DNA from: Antrodiella citrinella
Taxonomy: Eukaryota; Basidiomycota; Agaricomycetes; Polyporales; Steccherinaceae
DNA: 32,203 nucleotides
Direction: 5' to 3'
Assembly: GCA_004802725.1 (NCBI GenBank)
Contig: SGPM01000215.1
Coordinates: 15,013 to 47,215, forward strand
Positions 21,206-32,170 of the stretch are shown here, piece after piece. Positions within the stretch are counted from its first letter, which is position 1. Each line of letters opens with the position of its first letter. The position numbers and the translations under genes were made by a program. The notes under the pieces are model-generated. The model was not told where the DNA came from and made no database searches. It saw only the letters and a program-made list of their open reading frames with translations.

Positions 21206-21499
21206 ATGGCAGGGTCAGATGCTGCTCACGTTTCGTCCGCCCGGAGGAGCTCTACTGCGGAATCCATAGAGCCATCCGTTCCCAGTGGCCCAACCACTGC
21301 AATGGACCAGACGGTTACCTACGCCGATCCGTTCCGACCAGTCGTATCGCCCACCGCATCCTCTGACAGTGGTAACTCGGACAGACACATACCCGAGGAA
21401 GATGGCCGTTTCTCCGTACCATCTGGTGTCGGTACCACTCATTCTATGAGGAAGTTTGATGGTGGTATGAAGTTCAAGGAGGCGATTGATTTTCAGTGA
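21206..21499 (+). CDS. small Ser/Thr-rich ORF, hypothetical
   Basis: An open frame whose first ATG is at 21206 (the frame is open from further left) ends GGMKFKEAIDFQ at 21499. It is rich in Ser, Pro and Gly, with motifs such as TYADPFRPVVSPTASSDSG, and looks disordered. It resembles the cytoplasmic tail of a larger protein more than a complete protein, and could be a last exon whose upstream exons are missing. No family recognised. It may also be chance. Confidence 0.3.
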   Translation: MAGSDAAHVSSARRSSTAESIEPSVPSGPTTAMDQTVTYADPFRPVVSPTASSDSGNSDRHIPEEDGRFSVPSGVGTTHSMRKFDGGMKFKEAIDFQ

Positions 21500-22830
21500 T
21501 CAGGGTCAGTCGCGCAGGTTCACGAGCTCACGACTTCATTATGTCTTATGATCCAAGTCTCTTCGTTCTTCGTTCTTCTTGCATTCCTGATTATTGCACT
21601 GTACTACTAATCCCATGGACTTTCTGTATCTGTCATGATTTGCCATCGTACTATGGTGTACCGACACTGTTCTTATTACTGTACAACTAAGACCATCTTG
21701 GACAGAACATTGACGTCCGGCAATGTCCCCGACTTCGCCCCGACTTTCCTGACGAGCGTCCTGTTTAGGACATAGGCGCGATCGTGGTTTCAAATTCGCG
21801 ATCCAAGCTCTCAGCACTCACTACTTTGTCTCAGTACGGTCACAAGACCTCCATTCAAACTTGCAGGCCGAGCCATGAGGCCAGGAAGACCATGTCAATC
21901 GACGTTGGCATGCAGGTAAGCAAGTGATTATCCAGACTTCCCAGCGGAAATGAACTGCATCTACATAGAATCGTATCGATAGCCGTTTTGACGGCTGTGA
22001 GTCTGTACCAGATGATACAATACAATACATCTAATGTGTCGCGTTGCGCTCCAGAATCCGCCTCGATGTCGATACTCCACCACTCACATGCTGCATCGCA
22101 AGTCTCTTTCAACCAATTCGCCTCGATCGTATATTGAACCTTGCGACAGTTTGTCACTTCTTGGTCTTCTTCCTCAGAATACACACATCTGATCCCTTCG
22201 TGCGATAGCACGCGATCTGGTAGAGCATTTGCCTCCCAAATGGCTGTGGCAAATTCTTGGACCTCCGGGCTCGGACAAATGTGCGGTGGTTGTCGGCGGG
22301 CGCCAATACTGTTATCCGTCAATAGGGTGGGTCCACGACTGGCTTTCGTCACGAAATACCGTGAACTGACAGCTTCAAGCCATACAAGGGCAGCATCTCG
22401 CCGTCTATCTCGTCCTCAGAAGACGTTCGTATTTATATCGGGCGAGAGCAGGGTCGGTCTCATCAGATCTCTAGATGTTCTTGCCATGTGGGATGCCTAA
22501 TTGGGATGCTACCAGAATGCGGCGGAGTCCTTAGTGCAGGTGAGGGCTTTTGGCTGTTCGCTCGCTCCCTTATAGCAAACGCCAGGACTCGCCCATCTTT
22601 TTGCCCTGGTCCAATCATGGAACCCATGTGCCCTGATGAGGGCCGGCTACTCCTGGTCTCCATGGATTTTTCTGCCGCTGGCGCTGTCGATGCTCGTGGC
22701 TTGCGAAAAGAAGAAAGATACCGCAATGAGTGGCTAAAATCACCCGAAAATCCATTAACTTTGCGCTGGGATAAAGCCCCCCTGCTATCTCGCCTTTTGC
22801 CGCTAGCCCATCCCCCTTCTCCCTGTCACC
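21500..22830. other. intergenic region upstream of the ATPase
   Basis: No confident gene on either strand. One minus-strand frame (21855-22352) has coding-like composition and is listed separately. The last ~300 bases are the ATPase promoter: a TATA-like GGGATAAAG at about 22768 and a pyrimidine-rich leader (CCCTTCTCCCTGTCACC) precede the start codon. Confidence 0.45.
21855..22352 (-). other. open frame without start codon, possibly a coding remnant
   Basis: The minus-strand frame reads HICPSPEVQEFATAIWEANA, then CVYSEEEDQEVTNCRKVQYT and CDAACEWWSIDIEADSG, with balanced amino acids and several Trp and Cys, unlike random frames. It has no ATG near its start and no clear splice sites joining it to anything. 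It may be an exon of a degraded gene. No family recognised. Confidence 0.22.
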
Positions 22831-25800
22831 ATGGAAGACGCAAACGCGAAAGTGGCTCAGTTACCGTCTCCCTCAGACGAAGAGACACATGCTACACGTG
22901 CCATTGCTTTCCCTGATGAACATGGCGAGATCAACGAGGAGAAGGCACATCATACGCATCTCCGTCCCAAGGGCGTCGAGATGAAGCGAGAGATGACCAA
23001 GGAGGACAAAGAGCTTGCCGCCGCTGGTTATGAACATCTCGACGAACACAAAGCCAAAGGCGAGAAAACCGACGACAGCTTCGACAATGTCGATATCCAG
23101 GAACATCGCTTACCGTTCGACAAGCTCATCCTGGCCGTGGACACCAACATCGACACGAAGGACCCCGGCAGCTCGTACGGCCTTACCGCCGAGGAGGCGA
23201 AAGAGAAGCTTGCTCGTGACGGACCTAATGTCCTCACCCCGCCCAAAAAGAAGTCTGCTTTCCGGAAGGTTTGTGATTACCACCTTTGTTAGTCACACGA
23301 TATGCTAAACATCTCATTATAGTACATGGATTGTCTCTTGACCATGTTCAATATCTTGTTGATCTTCGCTGGTATCTTGGAATACATTCTCTTGGGGATT
23401 AACTTCCATGTACGTTATATCCATTCGCAGCAAAGAGTCCCTTCATCTGACTTGTCTCATAGGAAAATTTCGCCAACACCTATCTCGGTGGTATCCTCAT
23501 TGCAGTGGCTTTCCTGAACGCGTTCATTGAGTTCTATCAACTTCAGAAGTCGGAGGCCATCTTGGCTTCCTTCTTGGCTATGATTCCACCTTCGTGTCGC
23601 GTTGTTCGTGACGGAACGATTGCCTCAATCCCCGCTGCAGACCTCGTGAAGGGTGATGTGGTCCTAGTGGTAAGTCGCATGGTTGGTGTTCTTGAAGACC
23701 TCTTTCTCATCCAAGCTTTATAGCGCGTCGGTGACAAGACACCCGCTGATCTGGTCCTTTTCGCTGCCACCGACTTGAAGATCGACAACAGTAGCTTGAC
23801 CGGTGAATCTGAGCCGCAGGAACGTTTTCCCAAACCCAACGGACACCCAGTGCGCCCAGTGGAAGCCGAGAACTTGGTAAGCCCGTTCTTTATCATCGTG
23901 CGTGAGGTACTCAATGGTTCGTAGATCTTTAACTCGACCTTAGTCGTCAACGGTGAAGCCTGGGGTGGTATGTACTTCGAATCCAAGGATATGTACCTTT
24001 TCACTGACCCTCTATGCAACAGTTGTCGTACGAACTGGTGATCACACTCTCATTGGTGAGTATTGGCACTGTTCCTGGGTCTAGACATGGTATTCACCCC
24101 CGGATGCCTGACAGGTCAAATTGCCTCGCTGACTGGTGGAGAGTCCGGAAACGCTAGTCCTTTGTCTGTCGAAATGTACGTTCCGCAATTTTGCCAGACT
24201 ACTGAGTCCTTGCTAACCCAGTCTATTATCTGCAGCGGTCGCTTTGTTATGATGGTGTCAATCATCGCAATCTTGTTTGCAATCGTCTTCTTCGTCGTTG
24301 GCATCACCACTGCCTACAAGGGCAAGGCCTCGCAAACTGTCACCTTTGCTGTCTCAATCCTCGTGGCGTTCGTTCCCGAGGGTCTCCCATCCGTTGTCAC
24401 GCTATTGTATGTTCCAATAGCTACTCATGGGTCCAGAGATTCACCACATATTTACAGGTTGTCCATTGCTGCGAGACGCATGGCCGCTCAAAACGTCCTC
24501 GTCAAGGATCTCCAGGGTGTTGAGACTTTGGGTTCTCTGACGCTCCTGGCGACTGACAAGACCGGTACTCTCACTCGCAACCAAATGACTGTGACCAACA
24601 TCTGGAGTGGAGGGAAGATGTACTCAGCTTTCCAGGTCCGTCTCTGTTGGTCTCACTTCTCTTTCATCTCGTCTCACCCTACAATCACAGTCAAACAACG
24701 ACAACGAAGAAACCGCTCCATTTTCCATCGACGCGCCCGGAATGCGTGAGACTGTCGACATCGCAGCTCTCAACTCTCGTATCAAGTTCGACAAGACCGA
24801 CGTTCCGTTCGATCAGCGACAGATCCTTGGCGACGCCACGGAGACTGGCCTCACTCGCTTTGCAGGTCGCTACGTATCAGACTACGACGAGCACCTCAAG
24901 AGTCACCCCAAGGTTTTCGAGATTCCGTTTAACTCCACCAACAAGTGGGCACTTGTCATCGTCAGTTTTTTTGTCATCTGCTACCCTTGCGTGCTAATTC
25001 TTATGTTTTCATCTAGCTTGGCAAAAAACACGCTACAGGGTATCTCACCTCGTATATCAAAGGTGCACCGGAACGAGTATTGGCTAAGTGCACTACATAC
25101 ATTAAAGACGGCGAGGTTCATCCGATGACCGATGAGTTCAAGAAGGAGTATGATCAAGCTTACGACGTATGCCTATCTATTGTTCAGTGTTTCTATCTCC
25201 CGCTCATTCGTTGTATCTTTTAGTACATGGCTTCTCGTGGACACCGTGTCATTGCTAATGCTCAGCGACTCTTGCCCTCTTCCGAGTACACTCAGCACAC
25301 TGCCTTCACGAAAGACCAGTATCCCAGTACCGAGTATACCTTCGTTTCCCTGACATCACTGGAGGACCCGCCTAAACACGGAGTGCGTGAAGCTATCGGT
25401 ACATTGCGTCTTGCAGGTATCAAGGTCATGATGGTCACAGGTACGTCTAAGTCCTACTTCATTCCATGACCAGACTTAACAATGCCTGCAGGTGATCACC
25501 CCAAGACGGCTGAGGCCATTGCCAGGAAGATCAACTTGATCCTCGGTGACACGAAAGAGACCCTGGCAGCTAAAACCGGACGACCTTTGGAAGAGATCTA
25601 CGATGACGAGGTCGATGCAGTCGTGGTACACGGTGACGACATTGACGGCCTTCAGGGATGGCAATGGGATCAGAGTGGGTCTTAAGTCACACCGTTAACT
25701 CCGCGCTCGTACTGATTCCGCTTCTCCAGTTTTTGCCAAGGACGAGATCGTGTTCGCGCGTACATCGCCGCAGCACAAGTTGGAGATCGTCAAGCGCGCT

Positions 25801-27628
25801 CAGGCTTTGGGACACATTGTTGGCGTTACCGGTGACGGTGTGAATGACTCTCCCGCCTTGAAGAAGGCTGATCTCGGAATTGCCATGAACATCTCCGGCT
25901 CGGATGTGTCCAAGGAGGCTGCTAACATGATCCTTCTCGGTGAGTTGCGACATGTTCCTAGTCCCTGTATACAATGCTGACCGTCCATACTCAGATGACA
26001 ACTTTGCTTCTTGCGTCAGTGAGTATCATGGACAACAATTTCTCGAGTATAGTGTCGTTAACCACATTGCTCCTAACAGAGGGTGTCGCAGAAGGTCGCC
26101 AGATCTTCGTCAACCTCAAGCGTTCCATTCAGTACACGATTAGTCACAGTACCCCGGAAGTTATTCCCCAACTGTTATGTGAGTGAACTCATATCTTCGA
26201 CCACAAAATAGAGCTAATTCCAACTTTTGTCAGATGTCGTCGTGCCCATCCCCCTTCCTCTCTCGGCCATTCTCATCTTGGTCATTGGTATGTAGCACGC
26301 GGAACGTGGGGATGGAATCTTGCTCAAATTTTTTCTGAATAGATCTTGGATTCGAGCTCTTCGTTGCTGTATGTTCCTTCCTTGGTCCGCACGGTACTTA
26401 TTCTGATGTCTGTTTTAGCTCTCGTTCGCTTGGGACAAGCCAGAAACCGAGGATGGTCTCATGCGTATGGCACCTCGTAAACCAGGTACGTATATGTATA
26501 TCCTCGCCATAATATTGTCCTGTATATCCGTACTCACGCTACCCTAGTCAACAACAACTCCATCCTTTCACTGAAACGAAAGGCTCTGAGAAGAACGAAG
26601 ACTCTGAGACGCGACACTGAAACTCAGCAAGTCATTCCGCCATCGAAATTCTCCAACTTGAAGACGAAGCTCAAGGCACCCTTCACGCGAGAATTCTACG
26701 AAGATTTGTTCGAGCGCACAGGAAACGAGTCGCTTGTGGATGCAAAACTTCTCAGTTACGCGTATCTGGAAGCCGGTATGATTGAGATGATTGGAGCGTA
26801 AGTCCCATACCGTATTGAATGTCACGCTGCAAGAAACTAATGATGGATGGATGGCAGTCTCGTGGCGTACTTTGTCGTGTTTTTCAAGGCTGGGTTCACT
26901 CCGAATGATCTCCGGAGAGCTCAGGTGAACGGAAGTAAGTCTGAGTCCTACCTGATCTTGTATGTTTTCTGATCGCATTTTGTCTTGCCTCTTAGGCTAC
27001 TTCGTGAAGGGAGCTCCGGATTTCATTAACGGTCGTGGTCAAACGCTGACCGCATCACAACAAGTTGACGCTTTCGGGCAAGCTCAATCCATAGGTATGT
27101 TGGGGCACCTCATAGCGACTTTCTTAGGATCTGAATTTCTGTCTGTGTTGCAGTGTATCTCTCCGTCTTCATCATCCAGTGCTTCAACGTATGTTGTACT
27201 CTGACTCTGCTCAGATGATCATCTAACCCCGGCAATATAGGTCTTTGCAGTGAAAGCTAAGTTCTCATACCCCTTCGGCAAATCCATCGTCGGAAACTAC
27301 TACAACTTTGCTGGCATCGTCGCTGGTGCCTGCCTCGGCATGTTTATCGTCTATACCCCACCTCTGCACGTCGTCTTCGGCGGATCTGTGCACTTGTCGC
27401 CACTTTACTGGCTGGTACCCGTCGCGTTTGGTGTACTATTATTGGCATGGGCGAGTTTGAGGGTAGTGCTGATGCGGAAGAGCATCGAACACTCGAAGGT
27501 GAAGGATATCAAGGGATTGATGATGTGTAAGTGGCTACTCTGTTCATGATCTGTAGCTCGGAGCGCTGATTATGTTGCGTTTGATAGTCCCAACGATGAG
27601 GACCATGAGTATGCGGTCAAAACACTGA
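22831..27628 (+). CDS. P-type ATPase, class IIC (Na,K-ATPase alpha-like), 25 exons
   Basis: This cation-pumping ATPase of the plasma membrane or endomembranes is related to animal Na,K- and H,K-ATPase alpha subunits. Exons: 22831-23268, 23323-23409, 23463-23669, 23724-23876, 23925-23967, 24023-24055, 24115-24175, 24236-24406, 24458-24635, 24691-24960, 25017-25166, 25224-25440, 25492-25674, 25730-25939, 25995-26018, 26080-26178, 26234-26287, 26343-26368, 26419-26485, 26548-26797, 26858-26934, 26996-27094, 27154-27188, 27241-27526, 27588-27628. They sum to 3459 bases, 1152 residues, with no frame break. Landmarks are [26 protein letters not shown] in TM4, phosphorylated Asp ~430 in [23 protein letters not shown] and [19 protein letters not shown]5 reads [11 protein letters not shown] and TM6 VIDLGFE, which differ from the animal Ser-Asn and DLGTD ion site. 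A long acidic N-terminus precedes. No beta subunit gene is near. The tiny last exon (MRSKH end) is the least certain. Confidence 0.95.
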
Positions 27629-28233
27629 AGATGATCACGACACATTTTTTATGATTCATGATTCAGGTCGACTGTATGATTCACGACCAACTGGATATAC
27701 CTACATAAATACCACTGTTACGATATAACGAGCGTCGAGTAGGCATGATTCCCTTTCTGTATTAGTAACAACTTTGACTTCAACGCTATTCCATACCAGT
27801 TGACGAGGTTTCCCTGTGATATGTATGAGTGAGCAGTCTGAATGAGACGTCGTTGAAAATGCGCATGCGCCGTGACGTCCGCCGAACGGCGTCGAATAGG
27901 AAGGCAGCAGCTGGCAAGGCTGCCAGTGAAGACGTTTCAACATGAGCCTCCTTCAAGCTCTCCTTTGTACATATACCGCGTCCGGAGGCGTCGGGATCGC
28001 ATGCGGCCCAAACGCATTGCAATAGCTGCAGCACCTCAAATCCGTCGCCACAATCGGATTCGTTCAGTCGTCTGCCCAGATCCTCCACCAATCTGTCAAC
28101 TGCAAGTCGCATTCATTTCGTGAATACCATCGCGTTGCATCATGGATGCCGAAGGTGTCCAGTTTCGTGTCTGGTTAATTTCCTGTCTCCTCGCCCATTA
28201 CCAAGTGAATCCCACAAATCCGGGCCTGTTTAG
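27629..28233. other. intergenic, no gene seen
   Basis: 3' flank of the ATPase, rich in ATGATTCATGATTCA-like sequence around 27650-27690, then the upstream region of the decayed deaminase-like gene. An ATG at 28142 (ATGGATGCCGAAG, then a possible donor) might be the latter's first exon. Confidence 0.4.
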
Positions 28234-29224
28234 GACTCCTCGAACAACACCAATAAGGCCGCTATTGGTAAGGGGATGCATGGGTCCTCCCGGTCGCGCC
28301 ACAAGGCTCTGGTCTCACCAAATGACGACCGCTAGCTTGAGGATCGATCGGCCAACTTCGATAGTATTCTTGAAAGACACAGCAGTGAGTGTGTGATTCG
28401 GCGCCGCAGGGACATCTCACTGAAACAATTCTCATGTAGCTGACCTGCCAGAGCCTTGCAGGAAATTTCTGGGCACGTTCGCCTCGCTCACCGTCCTCTA
28501 CTCGCAACCGGATTCTTCGTCAAAAGGACCATCTTCTGCGGCGAAGTGCCTTTCACGGTCCATATAATTCCGCCTTGCTATGCCGCCCATCCTCGAGCAA
28601 TCGTATGTATCTACCGATACGAGAGTTCTCGGAATGGGGGAAATCTCTGGGCTCATCACGAAAGACGTAAACTCTCGATTGGACGTCAACGCGTTCAAGA
28701 CGATGGGCGGGGCTTGTCATTGCGGAGCGGTCATCATGGCCTCGATCTATCCAGGTGCTGCTACGAAGGCACCAAGAGAGATTTGCGATGTTTTCACATC
28801 TACAGCCATCTCTGCTTCTGTGCGTTCCTTTCCGTTGTTCTTCGTGCTGCAGTATTGATCAGTGTGACATCATGTTGCAGACGGAACATTGCATTGGTGT
28901 ATCCAAAAAATGCTGCCCCATCTGCTACGCGCTAGGCAAGATCCTCAGAGAGGAGCATGATTTGGATATCAGTTTGCTGGGCAGCAATACTGTGTACTCG
29001 GCTTGAATCCCCCCACGTGGCTCCCTGTAGATGTTCTTCTCCGACTGGAGATTGTTTTGTTGGGGTCACTCGTTCGCATGCTCGGGGACCCTATTCCAAA
29101 GAGTAATACTTCATCACCAGCTATTTCGGATTCTGAGCATGACATGGCCCCCAGTAAAGACTTATTACCTCTTGTTGCCCTGAGAGTTTTCATCCCCGCT
29201 TGTAAGGTGTGTGACGTTCATTAG
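28234..29224 (+). pseudogene. decayed deaminase-like gene (OTT_1508-type fungal family)
   Basis: The family has a zinc-deaminase fold with an H-x-E and a later CxxC. Here DSSNNTNKAAIGKGMHGSSR and LEDRSANFDSIL are followed by an intron (28385-28439) and DLPEPCRKFLGTFASL. Then come GGACHCGAVIMAS, a second intron (28820-28880), HCIGVSKKCCPICYAL and PPTWLPVDVLLRLEIVLLG. The order and the GVSKKCCPIC motif fit the basidiomycete family. Breaks: TAG at 28333-28335, TAA at 28562-28564, and a one-base loss around 29004 that gives a TGA before PPTWLP. The catalytic Glu of HxE is Gly (HCG, 28718-28726). Four separate defects make a working enzyme very unlikely. The start was not found. Family identity is moderately sure; the enzyme role is inherited from the family only. 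Confidence 0.55.
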
Positions 29225-29532
29225 CTTTGTTCTTTACATCTGCTGACGAGTCGGATGTATCGACTCCTGTATCGCAGCAATCAGCTCGGTTGGAAATGTC
29301 ACCAATTGCATTGGTTGATTACTGCACCGATTCGAAGTGTGGACGGCGCGGACGTGAAGGGAAGACTAACGTTCTTTTGTTGTGCGAGACTTTGATGTGA
29401 GTGTACGATAGTAAGATCCGTTCTTTTTGTCACATGCGTCTTCAACGTATTCAGGTGGATTTTCCTTGCTGATATCTCCCATGATAGGTTTCGAGACCAG
29501 TTTCGCATAAACAAAGTGAGACTGAACATCTG

Positions 29533-29736
29533 AACACTTCACTCGGAATCGCACACGTTCAGCTCCTCGCTTCGTCAGTCGATATCTCCCAACTAGCGAA
29601 GCAGATAAACACCGTGATTGGGTCGGATCCTACGACGCACTCGCTTCCCCCAATCGCTCGTGATTCTAGGCCAGTCGACGGTGCCAATACGATTGAGCCT
29701 ATCCGATGGGAACTGGACTCCGTACTATCTAGCTAG
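29533..29736 (+). other. orphan coding-like segment with natural-looking end
   Basis: A plus-strand frame without Met reads SLGIAHVQLLASSVDISQL, AKQINTVIGSDP, then PPIARDSRPVDGANTIEPIR and stops after WELDSVLSS. The composition is protein-like and the end looks like a normal C-terminus. It may be the last exon of the decayed gene upstream or of another lost gene. No family recognised. Confidence 0.25.
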
Positions 29737-30937
29737 AATGGCGAACGAACGGACAGTAAAGTACGTCGTACAGCTACAGCGGAGACATCTTATTTCTTTA
29801 CTAACATTTTACTCTGTAGATCTTCACCTTTACTTCTGAACTACTGTATCCTGGATACTCAGACTCGCGATCTGCTAGCACTTGGCCTGAAATAGTGAGA
29901 CAGTATCATTGGAGAACAACCAGTTTTTCGACCTCCTTCAGAGCACCGGACTTGGATGCGGACGTTCGCAGCGATCGCTGCACAGCGTTGTCACGGTGTC
30001 TAACCGTCCAAGGAATGTCCGTTTGCTGTGGCGACGTCAAGACAAGTTCCTCGGAACTTCACAGCCTCATGATCTTCGCTGTCCGCGTACACGTGAATGT
30101 CTCCACCGTTGGCAGAGGAGCAGCACCAACAAAGCGTCCGAACATAATGCCTCGGAACAGCCAGCGCACGTTCAAGATCCAAGGATCCAAGACATTGGCG
30201 TGCTCCCTCATCTAGCTCGCCCGGAGCTTGCGCAGGAGCAGATACCTCCAGCTCGTTCGGAGTATCGGGTCGGGAGCGTTCGACAGTGGACACCATCATA
30301 TCTCCGTTTCGTCGGAACCTCTTGTCCATCCTTGCTCGCCCGTGATTTTGGGCGGAAATGGGAAACGCGCGCAAGGTCATGGCTTTGTTCGACGGTTTGT
30401 GTGTATCCCCCCCTGGAATGATGAGAATAGTAATTGACATGCCATGTTAGATGAGAGCGGGTCTCCTGTGGAGGGAATCAGTGCAGTGGTCCGGGTCTTG
30501 ATTGGACTCATCGGAATGCGTTCAACGACCCAGCGATCCAAGACACCTTTCATCCTATACATATCTCCGCCTCGTCCACTTCGCTGTGCCACACCAAGCA
30601 GAGCCTTCAAGTTCGTCACGATCATGATCAGTGGCAGTGGATCCACGTCCAACGTCTGGATCGGAGATTCCGAGTCCTTCGAGCTCGAGGACGGAACATG
30701 AAACCACAGTATTCCGCTCCGAGCCAAAGCATTTCCATCCATTTCCATCCCCTCGAGACACGGCGAACATATCGCCGTATCTGGGGCTTGAATACGGCAA
30801 TTATACGGTGATTATTGTCGCCGCATAATTGTCGTTTCCGACTGTATATTTCGATGCAGATACGTCAGGCGTATTTGGGGCGTATGATTCGTGTATATTG
30901 CCTAGTATTATATCGTATATACAGTGTAGGCCAGGCA
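29737..30937. other. 1.2 kb without a recognisable gene
   Basis: Open frames exist on both strands (plus 29909-30421; minus 30440-30000 and 30748-30377) but overlap each other and show no domain, so the true strand is undecided. A short ATTTCC/CATCC tandem occurs at about 30726-30750. Likely decayed sequence. Confidence 0.4.
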
Positions 30938-30949
30938 GTTGTCGCACCC
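30938..30949 (+). repeat. TGTCGCACCC motif, copy 1
   Basis: GTTGTCGCACCC matches the motif at 31124-31136 and, inverted, the one at 32036-32053. See findings: possible terminal or subterminal repeats of a mobile element. Confidence 0.4.
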
Positions 30950-31123
30950 TAGTGCGGGATCTGGCTCACACTTCCACATTCCACATTTCGACCGATCAAA
31001 ACTTGCAGAATCGTTCTGAATTTTGTTAGAATCATTCTGAGATACACAAAAATTTAATCCATTGAAGTGATGAAGCTACGATGAGGATTTGTCGGAGGGT
31101 CCCTTTTGTCACGGACCCAGCCG

Positions 31124-31136
31124 TTTGTCGCACCCC
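31124..31136 (+). repeat. TGTCGCACCC motif, copy 2 (possible left end)
   Basis: TTTGTCGCACCCC matches the inverted sequence CTTGTCGCAACCC at 32041-32053 at 11 of 13 positions. The small ORF at 31294-31623 lies between them. Confidence 0.4.
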
Positions 31137-31293
31137 GATATAGACCGTGACCTGTCAAAAACCAGCAGTTCAGAGTCACAGATATCACACATCACGTCGC
31201 TGATCAGAACTCGGAATATGATTGTCCAGAAGCGCCAGCATACAACCAGCCATGCTGCCTCCAGTGCCTCCACGCCTTTTTCCATTGTCCCTG

Positions 31294-31623
31294 TCACTCC
31301 TCCTCGCTCTCCTCCTCGATGTCCTCGCCGTCGTCGTCGTCGTCGTCCTCATCTTCCCCCCCAGCATCTGGCTCATCCCCCTCTTCCCCCCCGGCCTCAG
31401 ACGCTGCCAATGCCGCTCTCTTGATTCTACGCGGTTTTGTGGGCCACAGGGACTTGTGAGTCTTTGCAGCCCGGTGAGCCTTCAATTCTTTCTCCCACGC
31501 CTCCACTGCTCTTATGTGCAATGCCTTTGCCTTCTCCCACCTCGCATTGCTGTTCTTCACTGCTTGTGATTTAGGCCGGCCTACCATTTTGTGTGCTTGC
31601 TTTCCACTCTCAGCGCGGCCCAT
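31294..31623 (-). CDS. small basic/acidic hypothetical protein, possibly element-encoded
   Basis: Minus-strand ORF with ATGs at 31623 and 31587. From the second it is about 97 residues: MVGRPKSQAVKNSNARWEK, a helical charged middle with AVEAWEKELKAHRAAKTHKS, a basic KPRRIKRAAL, and an acidic tail of Asp/Glu runs made from a GAC/GAG triplet repeat. Small GRPK-start ORFs of this kind are seen around basidiomycete mobile elements, to my knowledge, and the flanking inverted TGTCGCA motifs fit that idea. No enzymatic domain. Function unknown. Confidence 0.4.
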   Translation of the reverse strand: MGRAESGKQAHKMVGRPKSQAVKNSNARWEKAKALHIRAVEAWEKELKAHRAAKTHKSLWPTKPRRIKRAALAASEAGGEEGDEPDAGGEDEDDDDDDGEDIEEESEEE

Positions 31624-32035
31624 TCCTCTTTTGCCCAGCGGCAAAGATGCATAGGAGAGTCTACAACTCTTATCTCTCAATGTCACGCTTGTCCCACCTA
31701 CGAAAGTTTTTGCAGCATCTAAGCTTCCACATGAGGAGGAGAGCACGATCTTTGTTTCAAATGTACTTGTATGATGTCTATAATATTTTTCATAGTAGAA
31801 GTCTACTAGAAGAATTCATGGTACGGAGTGAGTTGCAGCAAGATCTTTGATATACGCTCGCTAGCGTTAGGAAATCACTCTTTTTCACGCCTTTTTATTC
31901 CGAACAGTAGCATTCCACTCGCTCGATGACCACAAAACTTGGTATATAAGATGATATACACGTATACTCATCAGATCATCAAAAAGTTTGACGGAAATAG
32001 GCACAGGAGAGCGCAGAGACGTGACTGCGACATAC

Positions 32036-32053
32036 GGGTGGGTTGCGACAAGC
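32036..32053 (-). repeat. TGTCGCAACCC motif, inverted copy (possible right end)
   Basis: GGGTGGGTTGCGACAAGC is the reverse complement of GCTTGTCGCAACCCACCC. A second GCGACA box stands just left of it (32026-32032). It pairs with the copies at 30938 and 31124. Confidence 0.4.
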
Positions 32054-32087
32054 GGGTGGCCTACACTGTATGGTCAACGTATCTCTA

Positions 32088-32120
32088 CAATTTACAGTGC
32101 ATGAATATGAGAAAGAAGTG
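32088..32120 (+). repeat. 33-bp direct repeat, copy A
   Basis: CAATTTACAGTGCATGAATA followed by TGAGAAAGAAGTG is identical to 32171-32203. The start-to-start distance is 83 bases. Confidence 0.9.
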
Positions 32121-32170
32121 GTACAAATACGACGGGAGTATATATATTGTATCTCCGACGAATTCGAGAC

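Noticed and set aside
22213..22250. tRNA-like anticodon arm (CATTT-GCCTCCC-AAATG) after a GGTAGAGC box
   Set aside because: The loop lacks the T before the anticodon, and there is no T-arm or acceptor stem at the right distance.
22488..22916. 142-codon plus ORF just before the ATPase
   Set aside because: Overlaps the ATPase start in another frame and starts with a non-ATG codon; more likely promoter and leader.
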